Source of the DNA: Epibacterium sp. Ofav1-8
GTDB lineage: Bacteria > Pseudomonadota > Alphaproteobacteria > Rhodobacterales > Rhodobacteraceae
Assembly: GCF_022348185.1 (NCBI RefSeq)
Contig: NZ_JAKRFD010000002.1
Coordinates: forward strand, 1 to 64,000
Length of the DNA: 64,000 bases
Direction of reading: 5' to 3'
Below the pieces are notes generated by a model. The model saw nothing but the letters and a program-made list of their open reading frames with translations. It made no database searches and was not told where the DNA came from. Positions 1 to 9,015 of the stretch are shown one piece after another. How positions within the stretch are numbered: position 1 is the first letter of the stretch; the number at the start of each line of letters is the position of its first letter. The translations under genes were made by a program, and so were the position numbers.

Positions 1-2610
1 CGCAAGTTCGAATATTCGGCGCTGGAGGGCACCATCGGGGCAGATGGCTTTGACGGCTACACCCGGGATTTTTACAAGGGCGGCTGGTTCCGCAGCGACA
101 AGAACGTCTATGGCGCGGTGGATGCGGAGCTGGATGCGGCGCTGGATCAGCAGGTTGCCGGGCTGACCTCCGGCCTTCTGTCGATGTCGGAGGCGCTGGG
201 GCTGGGCTCCGATGCGCTGGCGGAGTTCGAGGGCTATACGCTGTCGGTGATGACCTCCGGGCGCACGCAGGAGCAGATCCAGCAGGACATCGCCGATCAC
301 ATGGCGGCGGCCTCCGACCAAATGGCGGATCTGATCCTCGGCACCGACGACTTCACCCGCGCCGGGGAAAGCGCCTCGGACACGCTGGCGCGGCTCTCGG
401 GCAGCCTGGTGGCGGTGAATGACGCCATGGATCTCTTGGGCGGCACGGCCTTTGATGTGTCGCTGGCGGGCGGTGATCTGGCCTCTGACCTGCTGGCGGC
501 CTTTGGCGGCTCGGAGGCCTTCTCGGTTGCGATCTCGCGCTATTTTGACGGCTTCTATACCGAGGCGGAGCGCAGCGAGACCGTCCTGCGGCGGCTGGAA
601 GAGGAGTTCGAGGAACTGGGGCTTGCCATGCCCGCCTCGCGCGAAGCCTTCCGCGAGCTGGTTGAAAGCCTCGATCTGAGCACCGAGGGCGGGCAGACCC
701 TCTATGCCGAACTGCTGCGGCTGGCCGGGGCGATGGATGAGGTGCTGCCGCAGGTGGGCGCCTTCACGGCGGAGCTGGCCGGGTTGGCGCAGGAGATCGG
801 CGGCGAGATCGGCGTCCAGATCGATGCGGCCCAGGATATGGTGAGCGCGGCGCGAGAGGCGGCGGCGGATTGGCGGCGGACCTCCGAGGATCTGCGCGGC
901 TTTGTCTCCGACCTGCTCACCACCGAATTGAGCGCGGCCAGCGATGCCCAGACCGCCACGGCGCAGAAGGCCCGCCTCAATGCGGCCTTTGCCGGGGTGC
1001 AGGCGGGGGATGCAACGGCGGCGGCGGCGCTGCCGGATCTGGCGCGCAGCTACCTGCGCAGTGCCCGCGACATGGCGGGATCGGATCTGGATTACCGCCG
1101 GATTGCCGCCGAGGTGCAGGCGCGTCTCACCTACGCGGCGGGGATCGCGGATCTGGAAGCGGGCAATGATGAGGTGCTGGCGGGGCTGTATGAGCAGCAG
1201 ATCGAGGTTCTGACCGCGCTTGGCACCTTCCTGCAGTTCGAGGGGCTGACGGCGGATGAGGTCGCCAATCTGAGCGAGGGCGTCCAGGCGCTGGCCGAGG
1301 ATTGGGATGGCACGGTGGCCTCCTTCGAGGCGTCGCTGTCGGCGCTGGAAAGCGCCATCGAACAGGCCGAGGCCTTCAGCTATGACGATCTGGTCGGCGC
1401 GCTGGATGTGGCGGTGACGCTGGATGACAGCGCCCCGGGCTGGCTGCGCGAGTTGGTCGAACAGGCCGACACCGGCATTCGCACCACGCTCGATTTTATC
1501 ATCCGCCGCGATGACCTGACGCCGGCGGATCGCTGGATTGCCACCCATGCGCTCTCGCAGCATGTGGCGACGCTGGACCTGGTGCTGGGCGCCGATCTGG
1601 ATGCGGAGAGCCGCAGGCTGGCGCTGACCACGGCGGCGGATCTGCGCCGCCGGGTGATGCTGGATCTGACCCGTGACCTCGACCCGGAGACCCGGTCGCT
1701 GGTGCTGACCCGTTCCGCCAACCTGTCGCGCCGGGTGACTGTGGCCCTGACCGGGGCGGGGGCCGACACGGTGGCGCGGCTGAGCGAGATCGCCGGGCTG
1801 ATCGGCGATGGCGGCGGCAGCGGTCGGCTGACCTTTGGCGGCGGCGTGGTGCTGGAGGCCGATGATGTCTTTGCCGATCTGGCGACACAGACCGAACGGC
1901 TGCAGGACCCGCTGGACCGGCTGCGCGGCATGCTGGGCGAGCTGCGCGATGCGGTAGAGGCGGATCGGCTGGCACGGGCGGCGCAGACGCAGATTGCCGC
2001 GCTGCAGGCGCAGGGGCAGACCGTGGCCAGCAGCCTTGCGGATCGCAGCGAGGCGGCGGGGCTGATCGGCCAGATCGAGGCGCTGGAGCGCCGCACCGGC
2101 GTAAGCCTGACCCGTTCCGGCGGCCGCGACGCGGAGCTGCGGCTCTCAGAGGTCTCGGGGCGGATCATCTATGACGCGGATTACCTCACCTATGGGGGCG
2201 GGGCGGATCTGGCGGGCTTTCGCTCTGCCTTCCGGGGTGCGGATGGGCTGGAGGCACAGATCCGCGCCTACAACCAGCGCTACAACGGCAACGAGGATCA
2301 GATCGAGACCCTGCGGGCGCAGATCCGGGATCTCGGCGGCATTCCCGCCTTTGCCCGGGGCGGGGCGCATAAGGGCGGCGCGCGCATCGTTGGCGAGCGC
2401 GGCTGGGAGATCGAGCACACCGGCCCCGCGCGCATTCACAGCCATGCGGAATCGGTGGCGATGCTCGACAACCGACCGCTGGCGCGGGGGGTCGAGGATC
2501 TGACCCGCCATGTGGTGGCGCAGGGCCAAGCGTTGCAGCTGATCGTGGACCGGATCGCCAATCAGATGGATGATTGGGACGAGATCGGCCTGCCGGGGGA
2601 GCGGAGCTGA
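1..2610 (+). CDS. Phage tail tape-measure-like protein (5' end outside the window)
   Basis: The reading frame is open from base 1, so the true start lies upstream and only the C-terminal 869 residues are seen. The protein is long, Ala/Leu/Glu-rich and mostly helical, with short repeats of the type 'LDxESRxLxLTxxAxLxRRV' near bases 1560-1760. Its end carries the tape-measure signature of a Gly-rich 'FARGG' stretch followed by 'VGERGWEIEHTGPARI' (about 2350-2440). Tape-measure proteins set tail length and are ejected during infection. Size, composition and position just before tail-tip and lysis genes support the call. The following gene starts inside the stop codon (TGATG), which suggests translational coupling. 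Confidence 0.8.
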   Translation, partial: RKFEYSALEGTIGADGFDGYTRDFYKGGWFRSDKNVYGAVDAELDAALDQQVAGLTSGLLSMSEALGLGSDALAEFEGYTLSVMTSGRTQEQIQQDIADHMAAASDQMADLILGTDDFTRAGESASDTLARLSGSLVAVNDAMDLLGGTAFDVSLAGGDLASDLLAAFGGSEAFSVAISRYFDGFYTEAERSETVLRRLEEEFEELGLAMPASREAFRELVESLDLSTEGGQTLYAELLRLAGAMDEVLPQVGAFTAELAGLAQEIGGEIGVQIDAAQDMVSAAREAAADWRRTSEDLRGFVSDLLTTELSAASDAQTATAQKARLNAAFAGVQAGDATAAAALPDLARSYLRSARDMAGSDLDYRRIAAEVQARLTYAAGIADLEAGNDEVLAGLYEQQIEVLTALGTFLQFEGLTADEVANLSEGVQALAEDWDGTVASFEASLSALESAIEQAEAFSYDDLVGALDVAVTLDDSAPGWLRELVEQADTGIRTTLDFIIRRDDLTPADRWIATHALSQHVATLDLVLGADLDAESRRLALTTAADLRRRVMLDLTRDLDPETRSLVLTRSANLSRRVTVALTGAGADTVARLSEIAGLIGDGGGSGRLTFGGGVVLEADDVFADLATQTERLQDPLDRLRGMLGELRDAVEADRLARAAQTQIAALQAQGQTVASSLADRSEAAGLIGQIEALERRTGVSLTRSGGRDAELRLSEVSGRIIYDADYLTYGGGADLAGFRSAFRGADGLEAQIRAYNQRYNGNEDQIETLRAQIRDLGGIPAFARGGAHKGGARIVGERGWEIEHTGPARIHSHAESVAMLDNRPLARGVEDLTRHVVAQGQALQLIVDRIANQMDDWDEIGLPGERS

Positions 2611-3515
2611 TGGACTTCAACATCATTGCACCGATGCCCGTGAGCGAGGTGGAGCTGATTGCCTCGAACATCCCGGAGGATGATCATCCGGACTGGGACA
2701 GCGCCGCCACCTATGACCAGGGCGCGCGGGTGATCTCCACCCTGTCGCACCGGATCTATGAAAGCCTGGTGGACAACAACCAGGGCCATGACCCGCTGGG
2801 GGATGACGGCAGCCATTGGCTGGAGATCAGCGCCACCAACCGCTGGCGGGCCTTCGATCAGCGCCGCTCCAACACCGCAAAACAGGCGGACCGCATCACC
2901 TATTCGGTGGTGCCGACGCAGGATTGCGATGCGATTGCGCTCTTTGGTCTGACCGCGGGCACGGTGCGGATCGAGGTCTGGGACGGGGCGGCGCGCATCT
3001 ATGACCGGAGTTTTGCCATGGCCGACACCGGCCATGTGGTCAGCGCCTATACCTGGTTCTTCGGCGGCGTGGTCTATGCCCGCCAGAAGGTGCTGAACGG
3101 CTTTCCCGGTTATATCGGCCACCGCATCGACATCACCATCGATGCCACCGGTGCGGTGGCCGAGGTCGGCCATATCGTCATGGGGCGTAACAATCTCCTG
3201 GGGCGGGTGCGCAACCGGCCCACGGTCCAGTTCGTCAGCCACAGCCGCAAGGGCTATGACGACTTTGGCAATGAGATCCTGGTCAAGCGCGGCTCCACCC
3301 GCAAGGTCGACCTGTCGCTCCTGGTGCCGACGCATCAGGCGCAGCGGGTGATGGACATCGTGGCCGAGGTCGATGGTCTGGCGACGGCGTTTTACGTCTC
3401 CGGCGATGCCCCGTCCTTCGGGATCGAGGGCCTGGGATTTGTCGATGACCACAGCCAGCCCATCGATGTGGCCGGCGAGTCCGTCTTCCCCCTGATTTTG
3501 AAAACCTTAAAATAG
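2610..3515 (+). CDS. Phage tail/baseplate-region protein
   Basis: A 301-residue protein. I chose the ATG that overlaps the tape-measure stop as TGATG over an upstream TTG at 2574, because coupling is common in phage tail operons. The N-terminal part has the pattern 'YDQGARVISTLSHRIYES' then 'GSHWLEIS', resembling the small carbohydrate-binding (CBM5/12-like) modules of tail proteins. The remainder looks beta-rich with no further recognised domain. Its place between tape measure and tail fibre suggests a tail-tip or baseplate component. The exact role is not known from sequence. Confidence 0.65.
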   Translation: MDFNIIAPMPVSEVELIASNIPEDDHPDWDSAATYDQGARVISTLSHRIYESLVDNNQGHDPLGDDGSHWLEISATNRWRAFDQRRSNTAKQADRITYSVVPTQDCDAIALFGLTAGTVRIEVWDGAARIYDRSFAMADTGHVVSAYTWFFGGVVYARQKVLNGFPGYIGHRIDITIDATGAVAEVGHIVMGRNNLLGRVRNRPTVQFVSHSRKGYDDFGNEILVKRGSTRKVDLSLLVPTHQAQRVMDIVAEVDGLATAFYVSGDAPSFGIEGLGFVDDHSQPIDVAGESVFPLILKTLK

Positions 3516-3528
3516 GAGAGTGCCACAG

Positions 3529-4470
3529 ATGAGCATTCCTGGCTTCTCACCCTTCCCTGAGATCCCCCAGCGCAGCACGCCGGAGGCGGATTTTGACGCC
3601 AAGATGTACGCTCTGTTCCAGCACTTCGCGACCACCCATCGCAATGAGCTGCTGGCCTTTATCGAATTCTTGGAAACCAACTCCGTGGTCATCGGCGCGG
3701 CGCTGAATGGCACAACCATCGGTCTTAGCGATCCGGCGGCGGCGAAGTTCACCACGCTGGAGGCCGACAGCATTGGCGGTGCAGCGGTGCAGGCGAATGC
3801 GACCGATGCGAGCGACGGCAAACTGCTTGCGGTCGGGGCAGGGGGCATTCTGGCCACCAACCCGCCGAACCTCGCGGACCCCGCGCAACTGGATGTGCCC
3901 GCCGGTCTCTACAGCATTGCCGCGTCGGACGGCTGGCCCTTTGACGGCGCGCTCCTGCAACTGCGGCGGAACGCGGGGCGCGGGGTTCAGATCGCGGCGC
4001 GGGGATCGTCCTCGGCGCCCAATGCCTCCAGCGAGATCCTTGTGCGCACCTCCGGCAACAGCTTTGGCGGGTGGGCGCAGTTGATCCATGCCGAAAACCT
4101 TCTCGGCACTGTCTCGCAGTCCGGCGGCACGCCTACGGGCGCAGTGATCGAGCGCGGCAGCAACGCCAATGGCGAATACGTCCGCTTCGCCGATGGCACC
4201 CAGATCTGTTGTTCGGGAGACTGGTCGGAAGATGTGACGACGGCACAAGGGGCACTTTATCGCAGCGCGGCTCCGAAAATCTGGACGTTCCCGGCCTCGT
4301 TCTACTCGTCAAGCGGTTTGGTCGGCCATGTCGGCGCTACTGGAAACTCGCAAACCCATTGGGGGGTCGTGCGGACCACATCCCCATCTGACGCTCAGAT
4401 CACGATTTTTAGCCATTCGCAGTATACGGATCGCACGGTCCGCGCCACGGCAATTGGCCGCTGGTTCTGA
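3529..4470 (+). CDS. Phage tail fibre-like protein
   Basis: A 313-residue protein starting at the ATG about 10 nt after an AGGAG ribosome site (3514-3518). A GTG at 3520 would also be in frame but lies too close to that site. The N-terminus 'MSIPGFSPFPEIPQ' leads to Ala/Gly/Thr/Asn-rich low-complexity sequence. The C-terminal half contains 'NANGEYVRFADGTQICC', a pattern often seen in receptor-binding tail fibres, and ends in an aromatic beta-rich tail. The likely role is host recognition at the tail tip. The distal part is the section expected to vary between related phages. Confidence 0.65.
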   Translation: MSIPGFSPFPEIPQRSTPEADFDAKMYALFQHFATTHRNELLAFIEFLETNSVVIGAALNGTTIGLSDPAAAKFTTLEADSIGGAAVQANATDASDGKLLAVGAGGILATNPPNLADPAQLDVPAGLYSIAASDGWPFDGALLQLRRNAGRGVQIAARGSSSAPNASSEILVRTSGNSFGGWAQLIHAENLLGTVSQSGGTPTGAVIERGSNANGEYVRFADGTQICCSGDWSEDVTTAQGALYRSAAPKIWTFPASFYSSSGLVGHVGATGNSQTHWGVVRTTSPSDAQITIFSHSQYTDRTVRATAIGRWF

Positions 4471-4483
4471 AGGAGGACATCGC

Positions 4484-4807
4484 ATGCAAATCTCATTTAC
4501 CCCCATGCGCCTTGACCGGGCGCTGAGCGTCAGCCGCCAGGGCGATAGCCTGACAATCAATGGCGAGACCTTCGACTTCGCGCCGCTCCAGGAGGGCGAC
4601 GTGCTACCCCGCGCGGCTGTGGCCTGCGACTGGCTGGCCGCCGATGTGACCCGCGAGGGCGGCGTGATCCGCCTGACCCTGATCCTGCCCCATGGGCCGG
4701 ATGCGCCGGAGGCCACCCGCTTTCCGCAGCCCCTGAGCCTGACCGGCGACGGGCCGGTGCCGCTCCCCGCCTATCAGACCACCGCCACAGAGGACCCCGT
4801 GCCATGA
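4484..4807 (+). CDS. Small phage tail-region protein, unknown function
   Basis: A 107-residue protein preceded by a strong AGGAGG ribosome site (4471-4476). It looks beta-strand-rich ('MQISFTPMRLDRALSVSRQG', then 'GETFDFAPLQEGDVLP') and resembles small head-to-tail or fibre-accessory proteins of roseophages. No catalytic motif or membrane segment is visible. It overlaps the next gene by four bases (ATGA), which fits coupled translation of a structural or assembly pair. Confidence 0.55.
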   Translation: MQISFTPMRLDRALSVSRQGDSLTINGETFDFAPLQEGDVLPRAAVACDWLAADVTREGGVIRLTLILPHGPDAPEATRFPQPLSLTGDGPVPLPAYQTTATEDPVP

Positions 4808-5211
4808 GCACCATCGACTTCTCCCAGGTCATCACCGCCCAGGATCGCACCGAGGCGGCACGGGCACAGGCGCTGGCCGATCTGGCCGATCTGCGCTGGA
4901 AGCGCACACTTGCGGGCGTGACCCTGCCCGGCGGCCTGCACATGCCCGGCGATGAAACCACCCGCCTCGCGCTCTCCGGTGCGGTCAGCGCGCTTGACCA
5001 GGGCATGATCGCCGCGCCGGTCGCCTGGAAGACACCGGCAGGCTTTGTCGAGCTGACGCAAGAAGAGATCAAGGTCGCAGCGGCGGCAGTGGTGCAGCAT
5101 GTCCAGGCCTGCTTTGCCGCCGAGGCTGTAGTGGCCGCGCAGGTCGCAGCCAGCGCGGACCCGGCGGGGCTGGATGTTGAGGCGGCCTTTGACGCCGTAT
5201 TCGCAGGATAA
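4804..5211 (+). CDS. DUF4376-like phage protein
   Basis: A 135-residue protein whose ATG overlaps the preceding stop. 'LRWKRTLAGVTLPGGLHMPG' followed by 'DETTRLALSGAVSAL' and 'WKTPAGFVELTQEE' matches the pattern of DUF4376, a domain common at the C-termini of tail-fibre assembly proteins. The C-terminal third is Ala-rich helix. It is probably an accessory protein of the fibre genes immediately upstream. Confidence 0.6.
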   Translation: MSTIDFSQVITAQDRTEAARAQALADLADLRWKRTLAGVTLPGGLHMPGDETTRLALSGAVSALDQGMIAAPVAWKTPAGFVELTQEEIKVAAAAVVQHVQACFAAEAVVAAQVAASADPAGLDVEAAFDAVFAG

Positions 5212-5223
5212 GGGCACAGAAGA

Positions 5224-5550
5224 ATGGCCATGATTGAAAACAGCGATCGCGGGATCACCATGAACAAATCCCTTGCCTGGACGGTGGCCTGCGGGCTGGT
5301 CGGGGCAGGGCTCTGGGTCGGCATTCAGGTGGCGACCTTACGCGGGGAAACCGCCGGTCTGTCCAGGACCATCAACGCCCTGCGCGCGGATCTGACCGCC
5401 TCCGAAGCCCGCCAGGTGACCCTGACCGCCCGCGTGCGCACCAATGAAACCGCGCTCGCTCGCCAGGATGAACGCCTGTCGCTCATCCTCTCTACCCTCA
5501 ACAAAATCGACAACCGGCTCGAACGTATGGAACGCGCTCCGATCCGCTGA
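5224..5550 (+). CDS. Small membrane protein with coiled coil, phage lysis region
   Basis: A 108-residue protein if the first ATG is used. An in-frame ATG at 5260 (MNKSLAW) would place the membrane helix directly at the N-terminus and is a reasonable alternative. One transmembrane segment (about residues 16-34) is followed by a charged heptad-like helix ending 'LNKIDNRLERMERA'. One helix plus an exposed coiled coil just before an endolysin gene resembles inner-membrane spanins or accessory holins. No lipoprotein partner was seen, so the role is inferred from position. Confidence 0.5.
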   Translation: MAMIENSDRGITMNKSLAWTVACGLVGAGLWVGIQVATLRGETAGLSRTINALRADLTASEARQVTLTARVRTNETALARQDERLSLILSTLNKIDNRLERMERAPIR

Positions 5551-5626
5551 TCCACCCCCCGACATTCTGAAACCACCCCGTCTCGCCAAGGTCACCTTGC
5601 GCGGGGCGTTCTCATTTGGAGGCGGC

Positions 5627-6394
5627 ATGACCGACATTCTCACCTTTGACACCCTGGAAAAGATCACCGGCAAGATCCCTAAAGCCAGCGCGCAGGAGGC
5701 AAACGCCTGCTCGTTCCTGCTGTCGCTGAACACCTATGGCGGCGACCTCGGGCTGAACCGGCGGCACCGCCTGTCCTGTCTTCTGGGGCAGGTGCTGCTG
5801 GAAAGCGGGGCGTTTCGCTATGACCGCGAACTCTGGGGGCCGACACAGGCGCAGCAGCGCTATGACACCCGCACGGATCTCGGCAATACGCCGGAGCGCG
5901 ATGGCGATGGCTACCTGTTGCGTGGACGCGGGCCGATCCAGATCACCGGGCGCTGGAACTATCGGGCGTTCACCGCCTGGGCGCGTGGCCTCGATCATAC
6001 CGCGCCGGACTTTGAGGCCGATCCCGATGCGGTGCTGACCGATCCCTGGGAAGGGCTGGTTGCGCTTTGGTACTGGACCGTGCGGGGGCTGAACGCGCTG
6101 GCCGATCTTGGCGACGTGCGCGGGATCACCCGCAAGGTCAACGGCGGCTTCAACCATCTGGCAGAACGGCAAGCCTGGACCGACCGGGCACAGCTTGTCT
6201 TGCTTGGCCATGCGCCCACGGATGCGCGCGCCTTCCAGCGCTCTGCTGGCCTGACCGTGGACGGGGTAATCGGCTCGAAGACCCGCGCCGCGCTGCATCA
6301 AGCGCTGCTCACCCTGCCGCCTGTACCCACACTCCCGAAACCCGCGCCGCGCCCGAACTGGCTGCGGCGCGTCCTCGCCTTCCTCTGCAGCTAA
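5627..6394 (+). CDS. Phage endolysin, GH19-type with C-terminal peptidoglycan-binding domain
   Basis: A 255-residue protein starting at an ATG preceded by a GGAGG-type site. The catalytic part shows the GH19 (chitinase/lysozyme-like) pattern: 'GQVLLESGAFRYDRELWGP' with the likely general-acid Glu, then 'RGRGPIQITGRWNY'. It should cleave the glycan strands of peptidoglycan to free progeny phage. A short peptidoglycan-binding repeat follows ('FQRSAGLTVDGVIGSKTR'), then a Pro-rich linker and a short hydrophobic tail. There is no signal peptide, which fits holin-dependent release by the downstream holin-like gene. Confidence 0.85.
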   Translation: MTDILTFDTLEKITGKIPKASAQEANACSFLLSLNTYGGDLGLNRRHRLSCLLGQVLLESGAFRYDRELWGPTQAQQRYDTRTDLGNTPERDGDGYLLRGRGPIQITGRWNYRAFTAWARGLDHTAPDFEADPDAVLTDPWEGLVALWYWTVRGLNALADLGDVRGITRKVNGGFNHLAERQAWTDRAQLVLLGHAPTDARAFQRSAGLTVDGVIGSKTRAALHQALLTLPPVPTLPKPAPRPNWLRRVLAFLCS

Positions 6395-6438
6395 GCGGTG
6401 GTCGGCTTTCTTCTCCCTGAAATCGAAAGGATTGACTG

Positions 6439-6780
6439 ATGAATGACATCTTGCAGGAATTGCTGCCGGTGGCCCTGAGCGGGCTGAGCGTGCTGTTGAC
6501 GGCGCTGATCGGCAGCGCGGCCCATACCGCCAAACGGCGCTGGGGTCTCGACATCGAGGCCCGCCACCGCGACGCGCTGCACAGCGCCCTGATGAGCGGC
6601 ATCCGCGCCGGTCTGGAGCGCGGCCCCAATGAGGCGGCGGAGGTCCTGATCCGCGAGGCCGTGGATCACGCAAAGGCCTCTGTTCCCGACGCGATCCTGC
6701 GCCTGGGGCCGAACGATCAAGTGTTGCAGAACCTCGCCCGCAGCAAGCTCGCCAGTGTGGTGGGCGGCCTCATTCAATGA
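6439..6780 (+). CDS. Holin-like phage protein
   Basis: A 113-residue protein with one N-terminal hydrophobic helix (about residues 5-27) followed by a charged helical tail. Size, topology and position directly after the endolysin resemble LL-H-type phage holins, which permeabilise the inner membrane. Family assignment is by pattern only. It is the last clear phage gene before the terminator at 6790-6811. Confidence 0.55.
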   Translation: MNDILQELLPVALSGLSVLLTALIGSAAHTAKRRWGLDIEARHRDALHSALMSGIRAGLERGPNEAAEVLIREAVDHAKASVPDAILRLGPNDQVLQNLARSKLASVVGGLIQ

Positions 6781-6789
6781 CGAAAACGG

Positions 6790-6811
6790 ACTGGCGACAA
6801 TCGTCGCCAGT
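6790..6811 (+). terminator. Terminator closing the prophage lysis operon
   Basis: Perfect 9-bp stem ACTGGCGAC / GTCGCCAGT with loop AATC, followed by a pyrimidine-rich stretch (TCGTTCCTTT). It lies 10 nt after the holin-like stop codon and marks the boundary between phage late genes and cargo. Confidence 0.75.
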
Positions 6812-7351
6812 TCGTTCCTTTAGTGCAGCAAGCTCGAACGGCGGCAAAGCGCAGTTAGCGTCATTCTCAAACTCGGCCCTTTGGCGCAACCAGCCGAGGT
6901 TTTTTACTGCCGCGCGGCCCGTGGTTCCTGCCGTTTGCTGCGACTGCGAGGTTCCGGAGCTGGTGAGTTCACACAGTGCCGAACAAACCGGCCTTTCGTT
7001 TATGCCACTATTGCTGACTCGGAAATCCCTCGCTCCCGCGGTAGGAGACTTATGACAGTGCGGCAAATTTCCCGTCCTTCGGTCATTCGGGCAAGCAGAA
7101 ATCGACGAAGGCTCAATGCCTGATACTGCGCGCATTCGACCGATAAGTCGCGAAGATCCAGGCTCGCACTACCCTTCACACAATCGCTACATAGTTCTTG
7201 GCATGCCTGTCAAAGAACCCGTAGGGTAACTCTGTATGGGGATCGGGGAAGCACGTCCGTTACACGATTGTTGAAACAAATCCGGTGTTATTCAGAATTG
7301 CTATCGCGCAGTGTGTCACAACGCGCTTGAAAAAAAGAGATTGGATTCATA
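6812..7351. other. Intergenic stretch between phage lysis genes and cargo, no convincing gene
   Basis: Open frames exist on both strands (for example minus 6770-7135), but none has a good ribosome site or recognisable protein. The segment near 6845-6875 ('gcaaagcgcagttagcgtcatt') read in reverse resembles part of 15190-15230. Both may be decayed copies of a dispersed non-coding element. The last 90 bases are AT-rich and could hold the promoter of the gene at 7352. Confidence 0.4.
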
Positions 7352-8176
7352 ATGGTAAGCGTAATCAAAGATAACATGCAAAGAATTTTTTCTGACGTTA
7401 TCTCAGCCGATTGCTGGTTCAGCAGCGTCGAAGGCGAGGAAAGCAGGTACAGGGTCTTTGCAGACATCAGCTTTTCGCAGGCCTGCCTAAGCGGACAAAG
7501 CGAAGCCCCGATCTACTTTGATTTGTCAGTTAAATCGGCTAGTGTTCGGTTGTTTCTTCATGATCGCGAGGGTTTTTTTGTACCCAAAATGAGCGTAAGG
7601 GAGGACGATCATCTTGTGGAAATCACTTCTGAAAACAAAATCTTGTCCTCAAAAGAGGTTGAGGCCAGCTTGAACGTTTCGCTGCTTCCTAAAAGAGGCG
7701 GCTCGGAGCTACCATTAAACGCAGGGATGAATTTTCAGGGGTCAGAAGTACTTACTGGGGATTCTGTGCTGGCGACAAAGACGAACAGGACGATCCAAAC
7801 AAGGTCATTGGTCCAGCCGAATGGCCAGTACCAGTGGTTGCTAAAGCCGCTGGTCGTGAATGAACTACTTGGGCGGGCTTGGTCAAGAAGCAGTTCCCTT
7901 GCTGACTTTATTGCTGTCAACGCTGAAAGCTTGGACAATAATCCGGTGCGTGTCACTGTTACGTGCAAAAATGAAGACCTTAACATTAGCAATATTCGTG
8001 CAAAATGTGGCGCGGACGAATGGTTGAAAATATTTAAATCTTCCCCAAAGAGAGCAGCTGCCGCACACTATATTAGGCGGAAGCTGTTGGAGGGTGGGCT
8101 TGAGTTCCGAGACGTAGAAGACCCTTATTGTGAAGTTACGTTGGCTGACGTGATGCTCTCGGAAGCACAGCTATGA
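7352..8176 (+). CDS. Unknown cargo protein coupled to a CNBD protein
   Basis: A 274-residue protein I do not recognise. It starts at an ATG after AT-rich sequence with a weak AAAGAGA site. The first two thirds look beta-rich (alternating hydrophobics, 'YRVFADISFSQACLSGQ', 'SVRLFLHDREGFFVPKMSV'). The last third is helical and charged, with 'WLKIFKSSPKRAAAAHYIRR'. There is no signal peptide, membrane helix or clear catalytic motif. Base composition is clearly more AT-rich than the phage genes. Its stop overlaps the next start (ATGA), so it is made with, and probably works with, the cyclic-nucleotide-binding-like protein. Confidence 0.75.
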   Translation: MVSVIKDNMQRIFSDVISADCWFSSVEGEESRYRVFADISFSQACLSGQSEAPIYFDLSVKSASVRLFLHDREGFFVPKMSVREDDHLVEITSENKILSSKEVEASLNVSLLPKRGGSELPLNAGMNFQGSEVLTGDSVLATKTNRTIQTRSLVQPNGQYQWLLKPLVVNELLGRAWSRSSSLADFIAVNAESLDNNPVRVTVTCKNEDLNISNIRAKCGADEWLKIFKSSPKRAAAAHYIRRKLLEGGLEFRDVEDPYCEVTLADVMLSEAQL

Positions 8177-8847
8177 AAGAAAACTACTTGAAAGCCGCGT
8201 ACAGCCTCCTTGTGGCAAATACAGATGACCTCAGGGAACTAGCTGTTTTAGCGGGTGAGGACCCAGCCACTTTCTACGAATATTGTGATTTTTCCGGAGT
8301 TGATCTCCGCGGCCAAGATTTTACAGGAGTCAGTACTCTTGGAGCGAATTTTATGGGAGCATTGATTGATGAAACTACTAAGTTTGATGAAGGAAATATT
8401 GTCGATGAGGCATTTGAAAGCTCGAATGACTTGAAAATTCGTCTGCTAAGGGAGTGTGATTTGTTCACCCACGCATCCGAAGACGTTTTAGAAGAATTGT
8501 TCAGTTTTTCTCGTTGGGTAATGTTTGATGCAGAAGATGTTGTCTTTGAAAAAGGCGAATCTTCCGCTTCTGGTGCATACCTTGTCGTTGAAGGTGAAGC
8601 CGACTTAATGCTGCCGGATGAGCATGGGGTAAAAAGACTGATTGTGAAAATTGGACCGAATAGACTTGTCGGCGAACTCGGCTTGATTCGTGGAGAGCCT
8701 CGCCAGTTGGCAATGGTGGCGAGCAAACCCCTTAAGTGTATTCTAATTGACGGAAAAGGGTTTAATGAATTGCTGCGAAAAGAAGGGGAGTTTTGCTTTG
8801 GGGTGCTGCAGGAAGTTGCAGGATATGTTTCCAGTCAATCTGGTTGA
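8173..8847 (+). CDS. Pentapeptide-repeat plus cyclic-nucleotide-binding-domain protein
   Basis: A 224-residue protein in three parts: an N-terminal helical stretch (1-35), a short pentapeptide-repeat run ('CDFSGVDLRGQDFTGV', about 38-65), and a complete cNMP-binding fold (about 96-215). The phosphate-binding cassette reads 'GELGLIRGEPRQLAMV' (167-182) and keeps the Gly-Glu-Leu and Pro-Arg expected of ligand-binding members. There is no helix-turn-helix after it, so it is not a Crp-type DNA-binding regulator. It is coupled to the unknown upstream protein. A role as sensor or adaptor, possibly in phage defence, is inference. Confidence 0.75.
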   Translation: MKENYLKAAYSLLVANTDDLRELAVLAGEDPATFYEYCDFSGVDLRGQDFTGVSTLGANFMGALIDETTKFDEGNIVDEAFESSNDLKIRLLRECDLFTHASEDVLEELFSFSRWVMFDAEDVVFEKGESSASGAYLVVEGEADLMLPDEHGVKRLIVKIGPNRLVGELGLIRGEPRQLAMVASKPLKCILIDGKGFNELLRKEGEFCFGVLQEVAGYVSSQSG

Positions 8848-9015
8848 TGAAAGCAATAAAGTACCACAGGTTTTGTCGCTTCTTTCTTGGAATGTTTGGT
8901 GTCTAGATATCTTCGGCGTTTGCTCGAACTTGAGGCGACAACCAAGTGAGCTTTGCGGGATTCTGCAAATTCTGCTTCTGCGCTTCGCTGACATCCGTGC
9001 CAAACGCAGTATCGC

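Noticed and set aside
1380-2168. Long minus-strand open frame inside the tape-measure gene
   Set aside because: Arg/Ser-rich shadow of a GC-rich coding strand; no ribosome site and no protein-like pattern.
1-6811. Gene transfer agent instead of a prophage
   Set aside because: The genes do not show the conserved Rhodobacterales GTA tail order, and a GH19 endolysin, holin-like gene and tRNA attachment scar fit an integrated phage better.
6770-7135. 121-codon minus-strand frame after the holin-like gene
   Set aside because: Overlaps the terminator hairpin and the holin stop, lacks a ribosome site, and resembles no protein; more likely decayed repeat sequence.
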